Numbered from the stretch's first letter, positions 1 through 12,174 are shown. The stretch: 64,000 nt of DNA from Verpa conica (GCA_033030425.1 JAUFSD010000007.1:682001-746000); one strand, 5' to 3'. Numbers and translations are program-made. Notes: generated by a model not told the origin, from the sequence alone.

Positions 1-996
1 TCCGGGTGAAACGGTAGCCGAGAGGAGGTGTGGGCAAGTCAACGAGGCTCTTATCTGCTTGTAGGGATGCCACATTGAGATTCGACGTCACAAGTAGAGT
101 AACTAATCCCATACAAGTTGGAGTCGTCTCGGAGCCAATGCCCGCTGTTAAAGACAAGAACGCGCGTCCCACATAGGTGTGCCGACAATGATACCGCGGG
201 TGAAGGTGAGAGTGCAAGAGTCCAGGAGAGAAGGGCAGAATATTCGTGAAGTTGTTGGCCGGTGTGGAAATGGGATATCCCGATAGACATACATTGCCTG
301 ACCGCGGTATTCTCAGAAAGAGGAAAATGCAAGAGCTTGGTCTTTCTTTTTGCGCTGACACTCCTCCCGCAATTATGTATCAGTCGGCAACCGGGCATGA
401 ACCGGCACGAGAACCATAGCTAGAACCAGAACCAGAGTAGAATCCCCCCCAACTTGGGTCCATCACCGCCAGCTCCTCAGCTCCTGAGATTCTCACTCCG
501 TTTGTCTGCGCGCGTCATCTTGTTGTAAGTACGGGTATTGATGCGAGAGTTGCTCGATCTAAAAGCAGAGTGCCAGCGTTCGGCAACTACTACCCGTACT
601 CGTCAGCTTGGCCAGGAGCAGGGGTTATTCCGTGCCCGGACAAGTTACTTCTGGATACATATTGTTACAGGTGCGTGTCTCAGGAGGAAAGCTTGTTCAT
701 ATTCCAGAATCCATATATATCACTTGAGAATCCCACCTCTTGCATTGTCCAGTCATTTTTCGACATAATACGATCTGTCCCTACGCTCACGTTTTCCTCG
801 GGCCGATTGCTTGCTATATAACAGGTTTTTCTTTATTGTTACTGCGGGGCAGTCAGGGCTCACTGTTTAATTCCTTGTATTGGGGTCTTCAACTGGTCGT
901 TTGATACACTCTCCATCATTGTCTCAACTCCCACACACACCGGAGTTTTAGTGTCTTCTACTCAACCCCTTCACAATTCACGGGGCAACCTTCACC
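1..996. other. 5' intergenic region, no gene recognised
   Basis: Short open frames on both strands (for example near 51-398 minus and 538-821 plus) have no recognisable family signature, start with no convincing context and overlap each other. The last 150 bases are pyrimidine-rich and are the probable promoter and leader of the mannosyltransferase gene that starts at 997. Confidence 0.6.
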
Positions 997-2507
997 ATGG
1001 CGGGCGTCGAGCGAGCCAAACTATGGCGCCAGCCCGAAGCCGCAGCAGGGGCACTCTACACCCGCCTCGCATCCAAGCGAAACTTTGCACGGATATTCTT
1101 CAGTCTTGCTGTTTGTGCCATCTTTTACAACTTCTATTCCTCGTCTGAGCTACGGAAGAGTCTCAATGATAGGCTACAGCAGACAATGTCTGCAAGCCCA
1201 AATATTCAGGTTGTGCAGCAGACACAACCGGATATGCAGATGTGCGCGAACGCGCAAGGTCTTGAAGCTAGCACCAATGGAACGGAGAAGGCAACGCTGG
1301 TTATGTTGGTACGAAACCGGGAGATTAGGGAGGCACTGAGTAGCATGAGGAGTGTGGAGGACCGATTTAATAGGAAGTTTCATTACCCGTGGACTTTCTT
1401 GAATGATAAGCCGTTTACGAAGGATGTGAGTACCCCGCTCTGGTTGGCTGGTTGGTGGTAGCAGTTGCTGATGAAGAGGGTAGTTCATCGAGTATACAAC
1501 CGGAATGGCAAGTGGCCCAGTGGAGTACCAGGTCATCCCGAAGGAAAACTGGTCCATGCCAAAGAGCATCAACACGACCATTGTAAAGCAGGAGATGGCC
1601 GAAATGACTAGACAAAACATTATCTATGGAGGCTCTCTATCATACCGTCACATGTGCCGCTTCAACTCAGGTTGGTTTTTCTCTTTCTGACTGTCTTTAG
1701 TGGGGGATCTAACAAAATATAGGGTTTTTCTATAACATGGAGGTCATGAAGAAATATGACTGGTACTGGCGCGTGGAGCCCGGTGTCGAGCTTTACTGTG
1801 ATATTGAATAGTAAGCCCATCATACTCCATCACTCTCGTACAAGGTACTGACGTCATATAATAGCGACCCGTTCACATTCATGCGCACTAATAATAAGAT
1901 CTACGGTTTTGTTATCACAATGTACGAATTTGAGGCTACGATTAAGACCCTCTGGACCCGCACAAAAGAGTTCATCCGCCGTAACCCGCAGTTCCTACAC
2001 GCAAACAACTCACTCGACTTCCTCGTTGACGGAGCCAAAGCATCCACCAAGGACGATAAGGAGATTGACGGCAACTATAACCTCTGCCATTTCTGGAGCA
2101 ACTTCGAAATTGCCTCGCTCAACTTCTATAGGTCTGAGGCGTACACCAAGTATTTCGAATTCCTTGATAGCGCTGGTGGATTCTTCTATGAGAGGTGGGG
2201 TGATGCTCCTGTGCACTCGCTAGGTGTGGGGTTGTTCGCACCTAAGGAACAGGTACATCATTTTGCGGACTTCGGATACTCGCATCCGCCATGTTCGAGG
2301 TGTCCACAAGATGATGAGAGTCATAAGTCTGGGCGCTGTTATTGCAATAGAGCGGTAAACTTTGATACAAATTCGTATAGTTGTATGCCGAGGTGGTGGG
2401 ATGGTATGTTTTGTCTCCATGTTGACTTTGTTTCTAGTGATCTTGTACTAATTTGTGCTTTTACAGTTGCTGGAATCAACAAAGGTGCTAAGCGTGCTGG
2501 TACCTAA
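997..2507 (+). CDS. Alpha-1,2-mannosyltransferase, KRE2/KTR/MNT1 family (GT15)
   Basis: Type II Golgi glycosyltransferase that transfers mannose from GDP-mannose onto O- and N-linked glycans of secreted and wall proteins. Five exons are inferred: 997-1425, 1484-1670, 1723-1810, 1865-2403 and 2467-2507, joining to 427 residues. The N-terminus has a short cytoplasmic tail and one signal-anchor (about residues 29-46, [20 protein letters not shown]). The catalytic part carries family landmarks: [49 protein letters not shown] (with the metal/nucleotide-binding acidic cluster), [22 protein letters not shown], and the C-terminal [13 protein letters not shown] followed by a Cys-rich end. Intron 4 (63 nt) is in frame, so a naive reading would keep it. 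Length and motif order fit the family; which KRE2/KTR paralogue it is cannot be told from the sequence. Confidence 0.95.
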
Positions 2508-3644
2508 CCCGTCCACCTCACATCTCGTACCATATTAAGTGCGTCTGCGTGAAACCAACATCAGCATTAGCATTAGCATGAGCGATTCTATTTCTTTATT
2601 TTCGATCTCGTTCGCTGCATTAGTCAGCCAACCCCAGTACATAATTCTCCTTTGTCTTGGTTTTCTTTCCTTTTATCTTGTGGTGTTTGGGAGGCGTTAT
2701 TTTTCGCTTTGTATAAAAATGCTTTCGTAGCGGCGGGGAGGCACGGGATACTTGGACTACTTGTGATGGAATAGAAGTGGTTAGAATCTTTTTCTTATGT
2801 CAGGAGGGGGGAGGTGTATTTTGTTGTATAGAGACTTAAGTGGGGGATGAATTGAACTGTTAGGTGTTATGATTCAATGTTGGTTTTCTAAGTGACAAAA
2901 AGTAGGAGGTGGAAGTCGTAAGAATGAGTAGTTGGAAGTTTCAGTGAAGCTGAAAGAATGATTTTAGGTAAAGCCCATGGCATTCTAAGATATGCAAGAT
3001 CATACCTTTATTGTAGTCATGTATTGCCACTCTACGTAAATTACTACCGTGTGGAATCCTATACAGGAATAAGACCCTAGGCTAGCTAGGGAAACAGTTG
3101 CTTTAAGTTAAGTGGTTCAGCTATTTGGATATGTTCGAGTTAGGAGGGATGTCTTACGTGCCACGGCCGCGTGAGACCCCATTAACCGCAAGCAGTGCTA
3201 CGTACATATATCAAAGGGGGGAGGTTAGCTACAACCCCTAACCCAACCACAGGTAATGCGGAAACGGGCACACCAACGTCTTCTACTACGATTAACCTCA
3301 GTTTCTGCGGATGCCTGGGGGCGCGACAGATACTGGTGCTCAGGGCTAGTGACACAAATGATAGAGTTCAGAGCCCCTAGATTGTAGCAGAAGAAGTAGA
3401 TCATGGCTTGAAAGGAATGATATCGATCCACTATACGCAAATAATAAAAAAAAGAACCTATCTATGAATCTATCGAAATCGGTAGATGTGACTCCCTACT
3501 CATGATATAGAGGCGGAGTAATATAAAACCCATGGTTAATTCATACTCCAGAAATTATTTATTCCAGCACAGCACTCATTTACTTTTTATCACTAAGGTA
3601 TCACTGAGTCAATTCAATAAATACTTGGTTACGATTCTACCATC
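2508..3644. other. Intergenic spacer
   Basis: Contains the 3' end of the mannosyltransferase transcript and the upstream region of the PARP gene. Only short non-conserved open frames are seen; no repeat or RNA gene was recognised. Confidence 0.5.
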
Positions 3645-6091
3645 ATGTTCGAAGACTTCTGCATCGCAGTGGCTGGTAACCTGGGAGGAGTACATACCCA
3701 TAGTACGTTATCACTTTATCATATTTGACTGATAGCCGAAGTCAGAATTCTAACATTCGGTATTAGAGAACTTGGAAGCCTCAATTACCAGCCATGGTGG
3801 AGAGTTTTCAGCTCTTGAAGATGTGTATGAAGAAGACACTCACCTAGTCTGTAGCGCGGTCGCATACAAGAGGAAAACTCGTAAAGGTAATTCTGAGTAT
3901 ATACATCTATAATTAAGTCTTCCTCAATGCTTATCTTTTTTTTTTTTCCCCAAAAAAAAGTCAAGACCGCGATAAAGATGAAGACTATCAAAATCGTCGA
4001 TATTGGTTGGGTCACGGATTCTATCAAAGAGGGGAGAGCGCTTCCGGAGGAGAAATATCTGTTCCCTCAATGTCTAACTCGTAATGACCCTATAGGTATA
4101 GATAATTCTGTTCAAAAAAAGCTGATTTATAACGCATATCTGGAATGGATAACAACTAGTATGTCTCACCTGGTACTCTTACTATGTTCTTTAATTAGTT
4201 ATAACTGACCCCTTGAAAGCTCCGGTACATGTTTACAAAGATACAAAGAGTGGGCAGGAGTACATTACATGGTTAACTAGAATCGACCCAAAGGAATCAA
4301 ATAATAATAGCCAGATTATCGCTCTCAAAGTATCTAAAACCTACAATCTTGATATTAGAGATATAGAAATACTACTAACAAAGGTGGCTACGATACAGGT
4401 TCTTGAATCTGACGACAGACCCCACCAGTATGTGCTCTCACGCGGTGATCGTCATGTGACTCACGCGATATATGGTACCTATAGTGAAAGTACAGCGAAG
4501 GAATTAGAGGTTCTTATCAGTGTGTACAACTCAGAACTACAGGGAAGAGAGTCGGAAGGGTACCACCGCGTGGACCTCGACAACATTGTAGAACCGGATA
4601 TTCTTGATGCAGTACCGTCAGAGGAAACTTTGACAGCTAGAAATGAATTATACGCCCTACTGGAGAATATTTTAAGTCTGAAAATATCGTTTGTATACCC
4701 CTAACTTTTTTTAGAACTCTTATCTAATGAGCATACGTATTTTTCAATGGATATAAAGCTAATATACTACTTCTAATGGGGGATAAAGCGCTCAAATACT
4801 GGTGACAAAATCTACCGAATACGATTCACTGGCTTTTAAGAACATCTCGAAAGATACCGTAGAAGTAGGGAAAGAAATCTTACGTACACTCGAAAGCTCT
4901 ATTTCCCAAGTCCCGAATCCTCCCTCAGGTATTAAAGATCCAGATACACAAGAGCAGTCACGAGACAACGAAAATTTTTCAGAACTTGTCTCAAAATACT
5001 ACAGTTGTATTCCTCATTTGTCTAGTTCTTGTCAATTAGGAGGTCTACTTAATGATTTTGAAGGAATTAAAAAAGAACTTGATATGCTTAATAGTCTGGA
5101 ATTCATCAAGGCATCTGCTGTTCTAGCTGAGAGCATAAAACTTGGAGTTAATGGGCATGATAACACCCTTAGAGAACATTTCAAATCACTGAAACTAAAG
5201 AAAATTGACGTTGGTACGTTTCTTCCCTTGGAGACCATACAAATAATAGCTCCTTATGGCCATGCCCCTTACCTTTGCTGACCAAGAAACCACTAATCTA
5301 GTTAAAAAAGATTCGCGAGAATATAGGCTCATTAGACAGTACTTTAAAAATACAGGTGGACTGGCGTGGAACCCCACATGGAATTTATATATCTTTCGAA
5401 TTGAGAGGGAGGGTGACGAAGAGCGTTGGAATAAAGCCGGGTGGAATAAAATGCCTGCTGGCAAGGACAATCGCCGCTTTCTGTGGCATGGAACACCTAT
5501 AGGGAGCATAAAACTCATCCTTCAGCAAGGCCTCAAAGATATAGTAGGTAGGAATGGGATATACTTCTCAGATACTGCTGGAATTAGGTACATCCGTCCA
5601 TTCCACTAGCTTTGGCTATTGAAACATAAGATACTGATTTATCCAAGTTTTCACTATTGTAGGCGCACGATTGCGGTGAGTTTTTCTTAGGTTCGGTGCA
5701 GAATTAAGAGGGGTTGGAGAGTACTAATGTGATATATCTAATCTGATGTTTCTCTCAGACCGCCCCCTTTGCTATGATTCTCTGTGAAGTACAATTGGGT
5801 CTCCTTAAGTCTACAGGTGGTCTTGGCGTCATTTATTCAAGCACTGGAAGTATCGGTGCACAGAACGGGAAAATAGATTATAAATGGGTGAATGCTGGAA
5901 TAACCAACAAGAATCTTGAAGGTGTTCTTATGGTAAGTCCTAACGGAACAGAAGTTCATGAAACTCTTAATTAACCTGAAATATTATAGCCAGAAGTCAA
6001 GAAACTAAGTACAATCACCGAACATGTTGAATGGATCGCTCGCTGCTCAACTCAAATCAAGCACCGGTATCTGGTTATATGCAAGCCTTAG
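3645..6091 (+). CDS. Poly(ADP-ribose) polymerase (BRCT - degenerate WGR - regulatory - catalytic)
   Basis: Nuclear ADP-ribosyltransferase that uses NAD+ to modify proteins at DNA breaks. Ten exons are inferred: 3645-3702, 3767-3886, 3961-4158, 4220-4329, 4399-4688, 4789-5213, 5287-5587, 5663-5675, 5759-5932 and 5990-6091, giving 596 residues. Domains in order: an N-terminal BRCT (AVAGNLG, ITSHGGEFS, THLVCS, IVDIGWVTDSI), a WGR-like segment (NNNSQIIALKV...QYVLSRGDR) in which the Trp-Gly of the namesake motif is lost, the helical regulatory domain (YYSCIPH...LNSLEFIKASAVL), then the catalytic domain. The H-Y-E triad is present: His in RRFLWHGT, Tyr in NGIYFSDTA, Glu in HVEWIARCSTQIKHRYLV. Exon 8 is only 13 nt. 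The junctions around 4689-4788 and 5210-5286 are the least certain. The family is the fungal PARP-1-like type (PrpA of Aspergillus). Confidence 0.88.
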
Positions 6092-6902
6092 GCCTCTAAA
6101 TAGGGCCCGGGGGGGTTGTATCTGCACATACCCATGTGGTGTTAGGGAATATATATTAAAACCAATTTACGTCTTAAATTTAGTCAATACATGTATTAGT
6201 GAATTTTACGTAGCTAACTCTGGTATTTACTACCCAGTGAATTACTGTGTTGTGACCAATCGCGTTAAAGTTACATATTGCCACATGGTGTGGCTTATAA
6301 GACAGGGCTTCAACCGATGATCACAAGACAAGATTATGACATAGGCTTATTACCCTTGCCCTCCAAATAGATTTGTTGAATAAATATGTAGCTAGGCCAA
6401 GCTATAAACGATAATCCTTTGGTCATCATATGAGTTGGCCTGGGGCAGTGATTGTAAGGGTCAGAATAGTGCATTAGTCACACTCAGGATTGTGAGGCTC
6501 TTTGGTGCGGAGTGTGACACAGCATGGCGTGGATGTTAATCTGCGCGAAACTCTGTACCTGATAGGAAAGGTCTCATGCGGGTGCATAGCAAATTGCAAG
6601 GGTAAGCAAATAAGCTTGTCCCGATTGTGCACTTTGAGCGACACGAAGTGTGCGGCGAAGGGCAAGGGCCTGTATCGAATCCACGACTCCACAACCTGGG
6701 AGCCAACATATATATATTTACTTCCCCACTTCTGTTGACGCTTTGTCTCTTCTACCTTCGACACATCTTGACCACTGCTTAAAACACTGCAGGTTCTGAG
6801 TCCTAGCTATCTCTAGTTCTCACGATTCATCCGGATATTTCCTCAATAACAAAAGTCACAATTATCCAGGTCTCTTCCCGAAGTCCCGAATCATCCGCTG
6901 CC
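6092..6902. other. Intergenic spacer
   Basis: No supported gene. Overlapping open frames on the two strands around 6474-6764 look like chance. The stretch just before 6903 is a plausible promoter and leader. Confidence 0.5.
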
Positions 6903-7300
6903 ATGTCTTCCCCACTCCCAACATTCATCCCTTTACTCATCGTTGCGATGGTGACCTGGAAGATATCGTACTCCAAAAAAACATCAAAATTTACTGGAGC
7001 AGCACCTAGCTTGCGGTCTGCGGGGTCCAGAGCTTCCCATCGAAACTTGCCTTGGGAATCATCTATTTCAGAACGGCTATCTGCCCGAAGTAAGCTCTAT
7101 TGATTCCTTTTCTAATCCCATATGGAAGTTATATTAGAAAGAAACATATCTAATCGCCTCCGAAACTAGATGTTAAGCAGTCTAGACCTACAGGCAACAA
7201 CCGGAGCTCGCTGTCGAATGCTAAGCGTATACTCAACAAGGAACGACCATCAACCGCGGTGAAACAAGAGGAACAGGAGAAACGCGACCGCAGATTATAG
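6903..7300 (+). CDS. Small hypothetical protein with N-terminal membrane segment
   Basis: Not a family I recognise. An ATG in a good context (CCGCTGCCATG) opens a 62-codon exon (6903-7089) that ends at a consensus GTAAGC donor. Splicing to an acceptor at 7168-7169 gives a second exon (7170-7300) and a protein of about 105 residues. The N-terminus has one hydrophobic stretch (TFIPLLIVAMVTW), which could be a signal anchor. The rest is strongly basic and Ser/Arg/Lys-rich, with a charged C-terminal tail (KQEEQEKRDRRL). This architecture resembles small single-pass mitochondrial or ER proteins, but nothing identifies it. It could be a chance open frame; the good splice sites and in-phase joining argue mildly for a gene. 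Confidence 0.4.
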
Positions 7301-8964
7301 TCAGACAAACGATGGCTTGCGATTTCGAGGTTATTTTTTTATACTACCATCGACCTTGCGAGCTAAATGAAATCTTTCGGGAATCACCACTAGGGAGAAA
7401 CACGATAGTACGGCGGAACGAAGTTTATGAAGTTATTGCGTATACCCCCATTCATTCGTTACTTGTGCATTGGTTGCATCCTCCCATAAAGCCAACTTCC
7501 ATTTGGTACTTCTAGTCCCAAGTGGCACATTAGGTTTGGCCACACTGGTGAGACTCTTTCGATTACAAAGTCCTTTCCAGTAGTTATGCTAACATTCTAT
7601 GATATCTAGGGAAGAGGACCACAATGCTACAATATTTTTAAGGGCTTTAAGGAGTTTTGGTGTCTTTTGATTAGCATTTTGGATGAGACATGTACTTTAG
7701 GGTGATGACACAGCTTGTAGTTGCCAATGGGTTAGTGCAGGGCATAGATTTATTTGTATATGATTACTTTTATGATATCTATTTTTCGTATAAGTCCTAG
7801 TGATTTTTACCATCCTTGCGAAACAGTGAGACAAAGAAAACTTGAGTTACCCTTAAGATACAGAATAGTTATAAACCTAGGACCCTTAGGAGAAAGCTGG
7901 AAGAGTATTATTATAAACTTGCTTATTTACCGAGAGTATAACTAGTTGTTAGTGTTATTACTCTAACTACTAACATAGATCAATAGTTACATGTAGTTAA
8001 ATTCTTAGGAAATTATTAGTGGGTTTAGTTAAGTATACAACCTACCGTGTTCTTGCGACACTATATTCAGCAATTAAAGGAACTGAGTACTTGTCTTTGC
8101 CCACAAGACTAGCCATAGTAAGGATGGGACTATACTCGAAAGAAATCAGCTTCCAGTAATGCAGGTGTGCGCAAGCTAGCACCGAGCTAGTGCTCATAGG
8201 GTGCAGTAGCCCGTAGCGTTGGAACACCCCGAGCCCAGGAATAGAATGTCAGCAGTTTATGGGGTACACAGAACTCCCGTGATCACTAGACAAAACAGAA
8301 AGGAAAGATGCTAAGTTCAATTTCTTTATGCGTGGTGTGTGTGCCCCTGCCAAGAGTATTTAAGCTTTCAGCCATTGAGGCTCAACTCAGAGCGCCCATA
8401 ACGCCGGTCAAACTTCAGTAGCTGTTTTCCCCTAGGTGTGCATGGAAACGGGCACTTGGGGCTTTGTTGATGGGGTACTAGCATAGGGTTCCAAACATTG
8501 TGGTTAGTGACAGCTGGTATCCTAGAACGATTTGGATTATTCAGAATAGTATATATTATATGTAGAGTCTAGTATCTTTAAATCCACTTACGGCGAATAG
8601 CAAGAAAGAACTTGATGGAATCTCTAGGCGCCTGTGTTTGTGATTATGTGGTGAAGGAGTTGTACGCATGGCTTGTTTCTGAGCCCCCAAACAATGCCTA
8701 GCAACTGAGAGACGGAATAGAATATAAGAATACACAAGAGGACCCTTAGCCGCATCACTATTTTGGGGAGTCTTGCAAGCCAAGAGTTTGGGCACTCGCT
8801 CCATGCTTTGTCCTACTCCCACCTCCCCTCTTAAGTTCCCATCGTACTTAGGTTCTCCCTCTCTCCTCCTCCATTCCCCCACCACGCCTTCCATCTTCTT
8901 CGTTACAGAGTTAGTACCTATAATCTTTAAAAAATTCTGTCTCAATTTACATTACTACCTCAAA
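7301..8964. other. Intergenic spacer
   Basis: About 1.7 kb, AT-rich between roughly 7540 and 8030. No coding exon, RNA gene or repeat family was recognised. The last 150 bases are pyrimidine-rich and precede the SDR start codon. Confidence 0.5.
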
Positions 8965-10268
8965 ATGTCCATCACTTTTTCAGCCTGCTCCACTGGAGAT
9001 GGAGTCGCTGAGATTAGTTCCATCACCGAATCCATCACCACTAGCATGAATTCCTCTGGGGACAGCGTCACTGAGAACATGAAATGCATCAATGTTTCTA
9101 GCTACGAAAATCTCCCAAAGACTCTGAGAATGTTTTGTCTAATTGGAAAAGTTGTTGTCATTACTGGGTGTGTCTCCTCCTCTCCTCCATCCCCGAATAA
9201 AGTAAAGTTTTATTTACTGATTTTTTTTCTGGCATTATAGAGGTGCTCGTGGTCTCGGTAAGAATATTGCTGAAGCCATGTGCGAGGTTGGCTGTAGAGC
9301 TGTTGTCATCCTAGATATCTTGCCTGGCGGTAAAGAAAGTTCTCTCGAGATGTCTAAGAAGTTCAACACCCAGGTCGAATACTACTCAGTTGATGTGACC
9401 TGTGAGAAGACTGTTCAGACAACCATGGCTCAGGTAAGATGCTCTACCTGAAAACCTCGGCTGTTTGCTAAATCCACACAGATTAACGAGAAATTTGGCG
9501 GTCTTGATGTGTTGATCTGTTCTGCTGGAATTGCCGAGTAAGACTCACTCTTTGACTTTCTCACATTTATACTGATACTTACACCCATCTACTAGCTCTA
9601 ATATACCCGCCGAGACCTATAATACGGATAGGTTCCGCCACTTGATCAATATTAACTTGACTGGTATTTTTTTGTGTGCTCAGGCTGCGGGAAATATCAT
9701 GATCCAGAAGTTCAAAGACTCTGTGATGAATGAGCACCCAAATGGGAAGCCTAAAGGCAATATTATTTTTATTGCTTCTATGAGTGCAAGCATTGTCAAC
9801 TGGCCTCAAGAGCAATGTGCTTACAACGCGTCTAAGGCTGGTGTTAAGCACCTTGCTGCCTCGTTGGCTGCTGAATGGGCAAAATACAATCTACGTGTTA
9901 GTGAGTATACTCGATTCTTCATTCTCATGGAAGGTTTAATAACATGAGTTATTAGATTCCATTTCGCCTGGTTACATGGGTACTTGTCCCTAACTATTTG
10001 TTATTTATGACTATTCTGCTAATTCTCGCATAGATACTACCTTAAACCAGGCTAAGGGACTTGATAACCTTAAAGTCGAGTGGTGTCGTCGCACTCCAAT
10101 GGAGCGGCTCGGTATTGAGGATGAACTGAACAATACTGCGGTTTTCCTTGCCTCGGATGCGAGCTCTTTCATAACCGGATCTGACCTGATCGTTGATGTA
10201 AGCACCCTTCTAGACGTTTTCATAGTATGTGCTAACCGTAGTTGTAGGGTGGATATTGTTGCTTGTAG
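8965..10268 (+). CDS. Short-chain dehydrogenase/reductase, polyol/sorbose reductase-like
   Basis: Classical SDR oxidoreductase. Seven exons: 8965-9167, 9241-9433, 9482-9537, 9596-9900, 9956-9979, 10034-10197 and 10248-10268, joining to 321 residues. Motifs: nucleotide-binding TGGGARGLG split across intron 1, the NAG-equivalent CSAGIAD, IFIASMSA with the catalytic Ser, active-site YNASK (Tyr and Lys), and SISPGYM with the conserved Pro-Gly. The C-terminal VFLASDASSFITGSDLIVDGGY is typical of the D-arabinitol / mannitol / L-sorbose reductase group acting on sugars and polyols with NAD(P)H. Exon 5 is a 24-nt microexon encoding the SPGYM turn. About 65 residues precede the Rossmann fold, a longer N-terminus than usual, Ser/Thr-rich and without an obvious targeting peptide. 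The exact substrate cannot be read from the sequence. Confidence 0.92.
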
Positions 10269-10490
10269 TTCTGATACTAACACTCTTAGTTTTAAGCAGC
10301 ATGTATAGTAATTGGGTCCCTTCATCTGAAGCACTGTATTTGCATAGTTGTTTAGATAGGCTGTATTATAAGGACCCTATTTTTCTTTCTTTCTTTGTTA
10401 GGTGTATGAAAATGTATAGTGATAATTTTGAGTATAAAGTTAGCTTTTACTTTGGCAGGCTTTGTGTAGAACTTGTAATCTTGATGACTA

Positions 10491-10871
10491 TGTTCTGGCC
10501 CATTGGGGGGACGTGCCTATCCCCTCAACGGGCAATCTGTTAGGTACCCTACCCATTGGAGGGACACCCATGGGCAAGCCAACAAAGTATAGCTTAACTA
10601 ATACAGGCACACTCAAAAGAATAAGAATAATAGCTAGAAAATATGAATCTATCTTGAACTATATTTGAGATTTTTTTGGATTTTATACTATGCTTTATTA
10701 AACTTGTAGGAGGCTGGAAGCTTTGTTCTGAGTGTTTTTTGTAGCCAGGGGTTTTATGTTGTTACCCATACAGGGGACGTAGGCTGGCCCATATAGAGGA
10801 CGTCCCTCCAACAGGTTTGCCCGTTGAGGGGACGTCCCCCGATAGGCACATCCCCCCAACGGGCCAGAACA
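10491..10871. mobile_element. MITE with long terminal inverted repeats and TA flanks (Tc1/mariner-like), element A
   Basis: 381 bp. The left end starts TGTTCTGGCCCATTGGGGGG and the right end is its reverse complement with few changes. The inverted match continues through GTGCCTATC, and after a 10-nt gap through CCCCTCAACGGGCAA. Each end is flanked by TA (10489-10490 and 10872-10873), the duplication left by Tc1/mariner transposases. No coding capacity, so non-autonomous. It lies 222 bp downstream of the SDR stop codon. Confidence 0.75.
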
Positions 10872-10893
10872 TAGATATATCTTCTGCTTAATA

Positions 10894-11120
10894 CCGTATT
10901 TTCTCACGAGATTCGACCCGCTGTCGTAGGGGTTAATATGCGGTTTTGCGTAATTTTCAACACAAGAAAATAAAAAATAAAACAGTTTTACTCTGTATCA
11001 GTACAAGTATGTATCTTTCTTATTCTAGTGACAGGCATTCCCATGGCTCCTAACTGTTTCAGCGCCTGTTAATTGTATTAACCCCGGCCACAGCGGGTCG
11101 AATCTCGTGAGAAAATACGC
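10894..11120. mobile_element. MITE with terminal inverted repeats and TA flanks, element B
   Basis: 227 bp, only 22 bp after element A. The ends read CCGTATTTTCTCACGAGATT (left) and, reverse-complemented, GCGTATTTTCTCACGAGATT (right). The inverted identity continues through CGACCCGCTGT and, past a 4-nt mismatch, GGGGTTAATA. TA dinucleotides flank it at 10892-10893 and 11121-11122. The terminal sequence differs from element A, so it is a second family. No open frame of note. Confidence 0.72.
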
Positions 11121-11122
11121 TA

Positions 11123-12174
11123 CTGAACAAACAAAACATCTTTCCATTGTTAAAAATATTCTAAAGAATATTATATGGCACTATGCTAGATTTCTCGTCA
11201 ATCCTCTGGTGATTAGTCCTATTTATAATTGGGATAGCAGACGTCATAAATTATAGGTAGATATTGACCTTGAAACTGCCGGTGTTTTCAAATACCGTCA
11301 GCTGCAACCCAAAGGACAGGGAAGATTTTTTTAGTCGGGCAAGCGTTACTCCGGGAATACAGGAGTTGGGGCCTGACTCATTTTAAGAAATTTTGTTCAA
11401 GATAACGCGTAAGAAGACAAGTTGTAAGCATAAAGCATAGTGGTAGAAGAACATGAATTGATTAGTGCGATGCCAAGACGATTAAGGCAACCCACATAGA
11501 GTGATAATCGATGATGGAGCTGTACGCCTAATCACTACATGCATCTAGGCCGGTTTTAACATCATACATGTAGTGGTATTTACCCTTACATGTTGCTTAG
11601 TGAAGGATTTTACTAGTCACTGTTTTCATACCCTCTTTGTGGAGGACTGGCACGAATATCGGCAGGAAATCTTCACAAGCTGGTGCCAGACGCGTAACGC
11701 AAGCCTAGCAGCAGTTGCGCGTGGTAGAGCCGAGGCCAAATTAGAATTGTTGACAATCTATTCAACAAAGAAACATATTTACCTTATGTTCTATCTTGTA
11801 GAAGTTTTGTTTCCAGAGATCTAGAAATTAAAGTGTTAGAAACCCCAGCATGATAGAGTCTGGCGCAAGACAAAGGCCAAGCTCCAGGCAACGGCTATAT
11901 CCGCTATATGTCTGCCGCTTTCAGGTTGATCCTGCGGCCAGCCTAACCTCCAGTGTAGTCAATTCCTGGGGATTCCCCTTGAGACCCCCGGGGTACGCGT
12001 TCGTTGCATCCACTCGCTTGAAAAACACCTCACTCACCCACCCCACCACTAATTGACTATCGCCTGCCTGAACAAACCCCTCACAAAAGGTCGACTATAA
12101 AGCTTAAGCTTCAGGAGCATAGCTTTCCTCCGTTAGCCAAATCCACCAGCAGAAATCCACAAACCCTAGAGAAC
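11123..12174. other. Intergenic spacer
   Basis: Open frames at 11573-11824 and 11850-12056 lack recognisable motifs or good starts. The final 100 bases (CACTCACC-type pyrimidine-rich leader) precede the tetraspanin start. Confidence 0.45.

Noticed and set aside
6474..6764. Overlapping 96- and 78-codon frames on opposite strands
   Set aside because: Mutual shadows with no family signature; no good start context or introns.
11921..11935. AGGTTGATCCTGC resembles the conserved start of 18S rRNA
   Set aside because: Only about 13 bases match; the following sequence does not continue as SSU rRNA, so it is chance.
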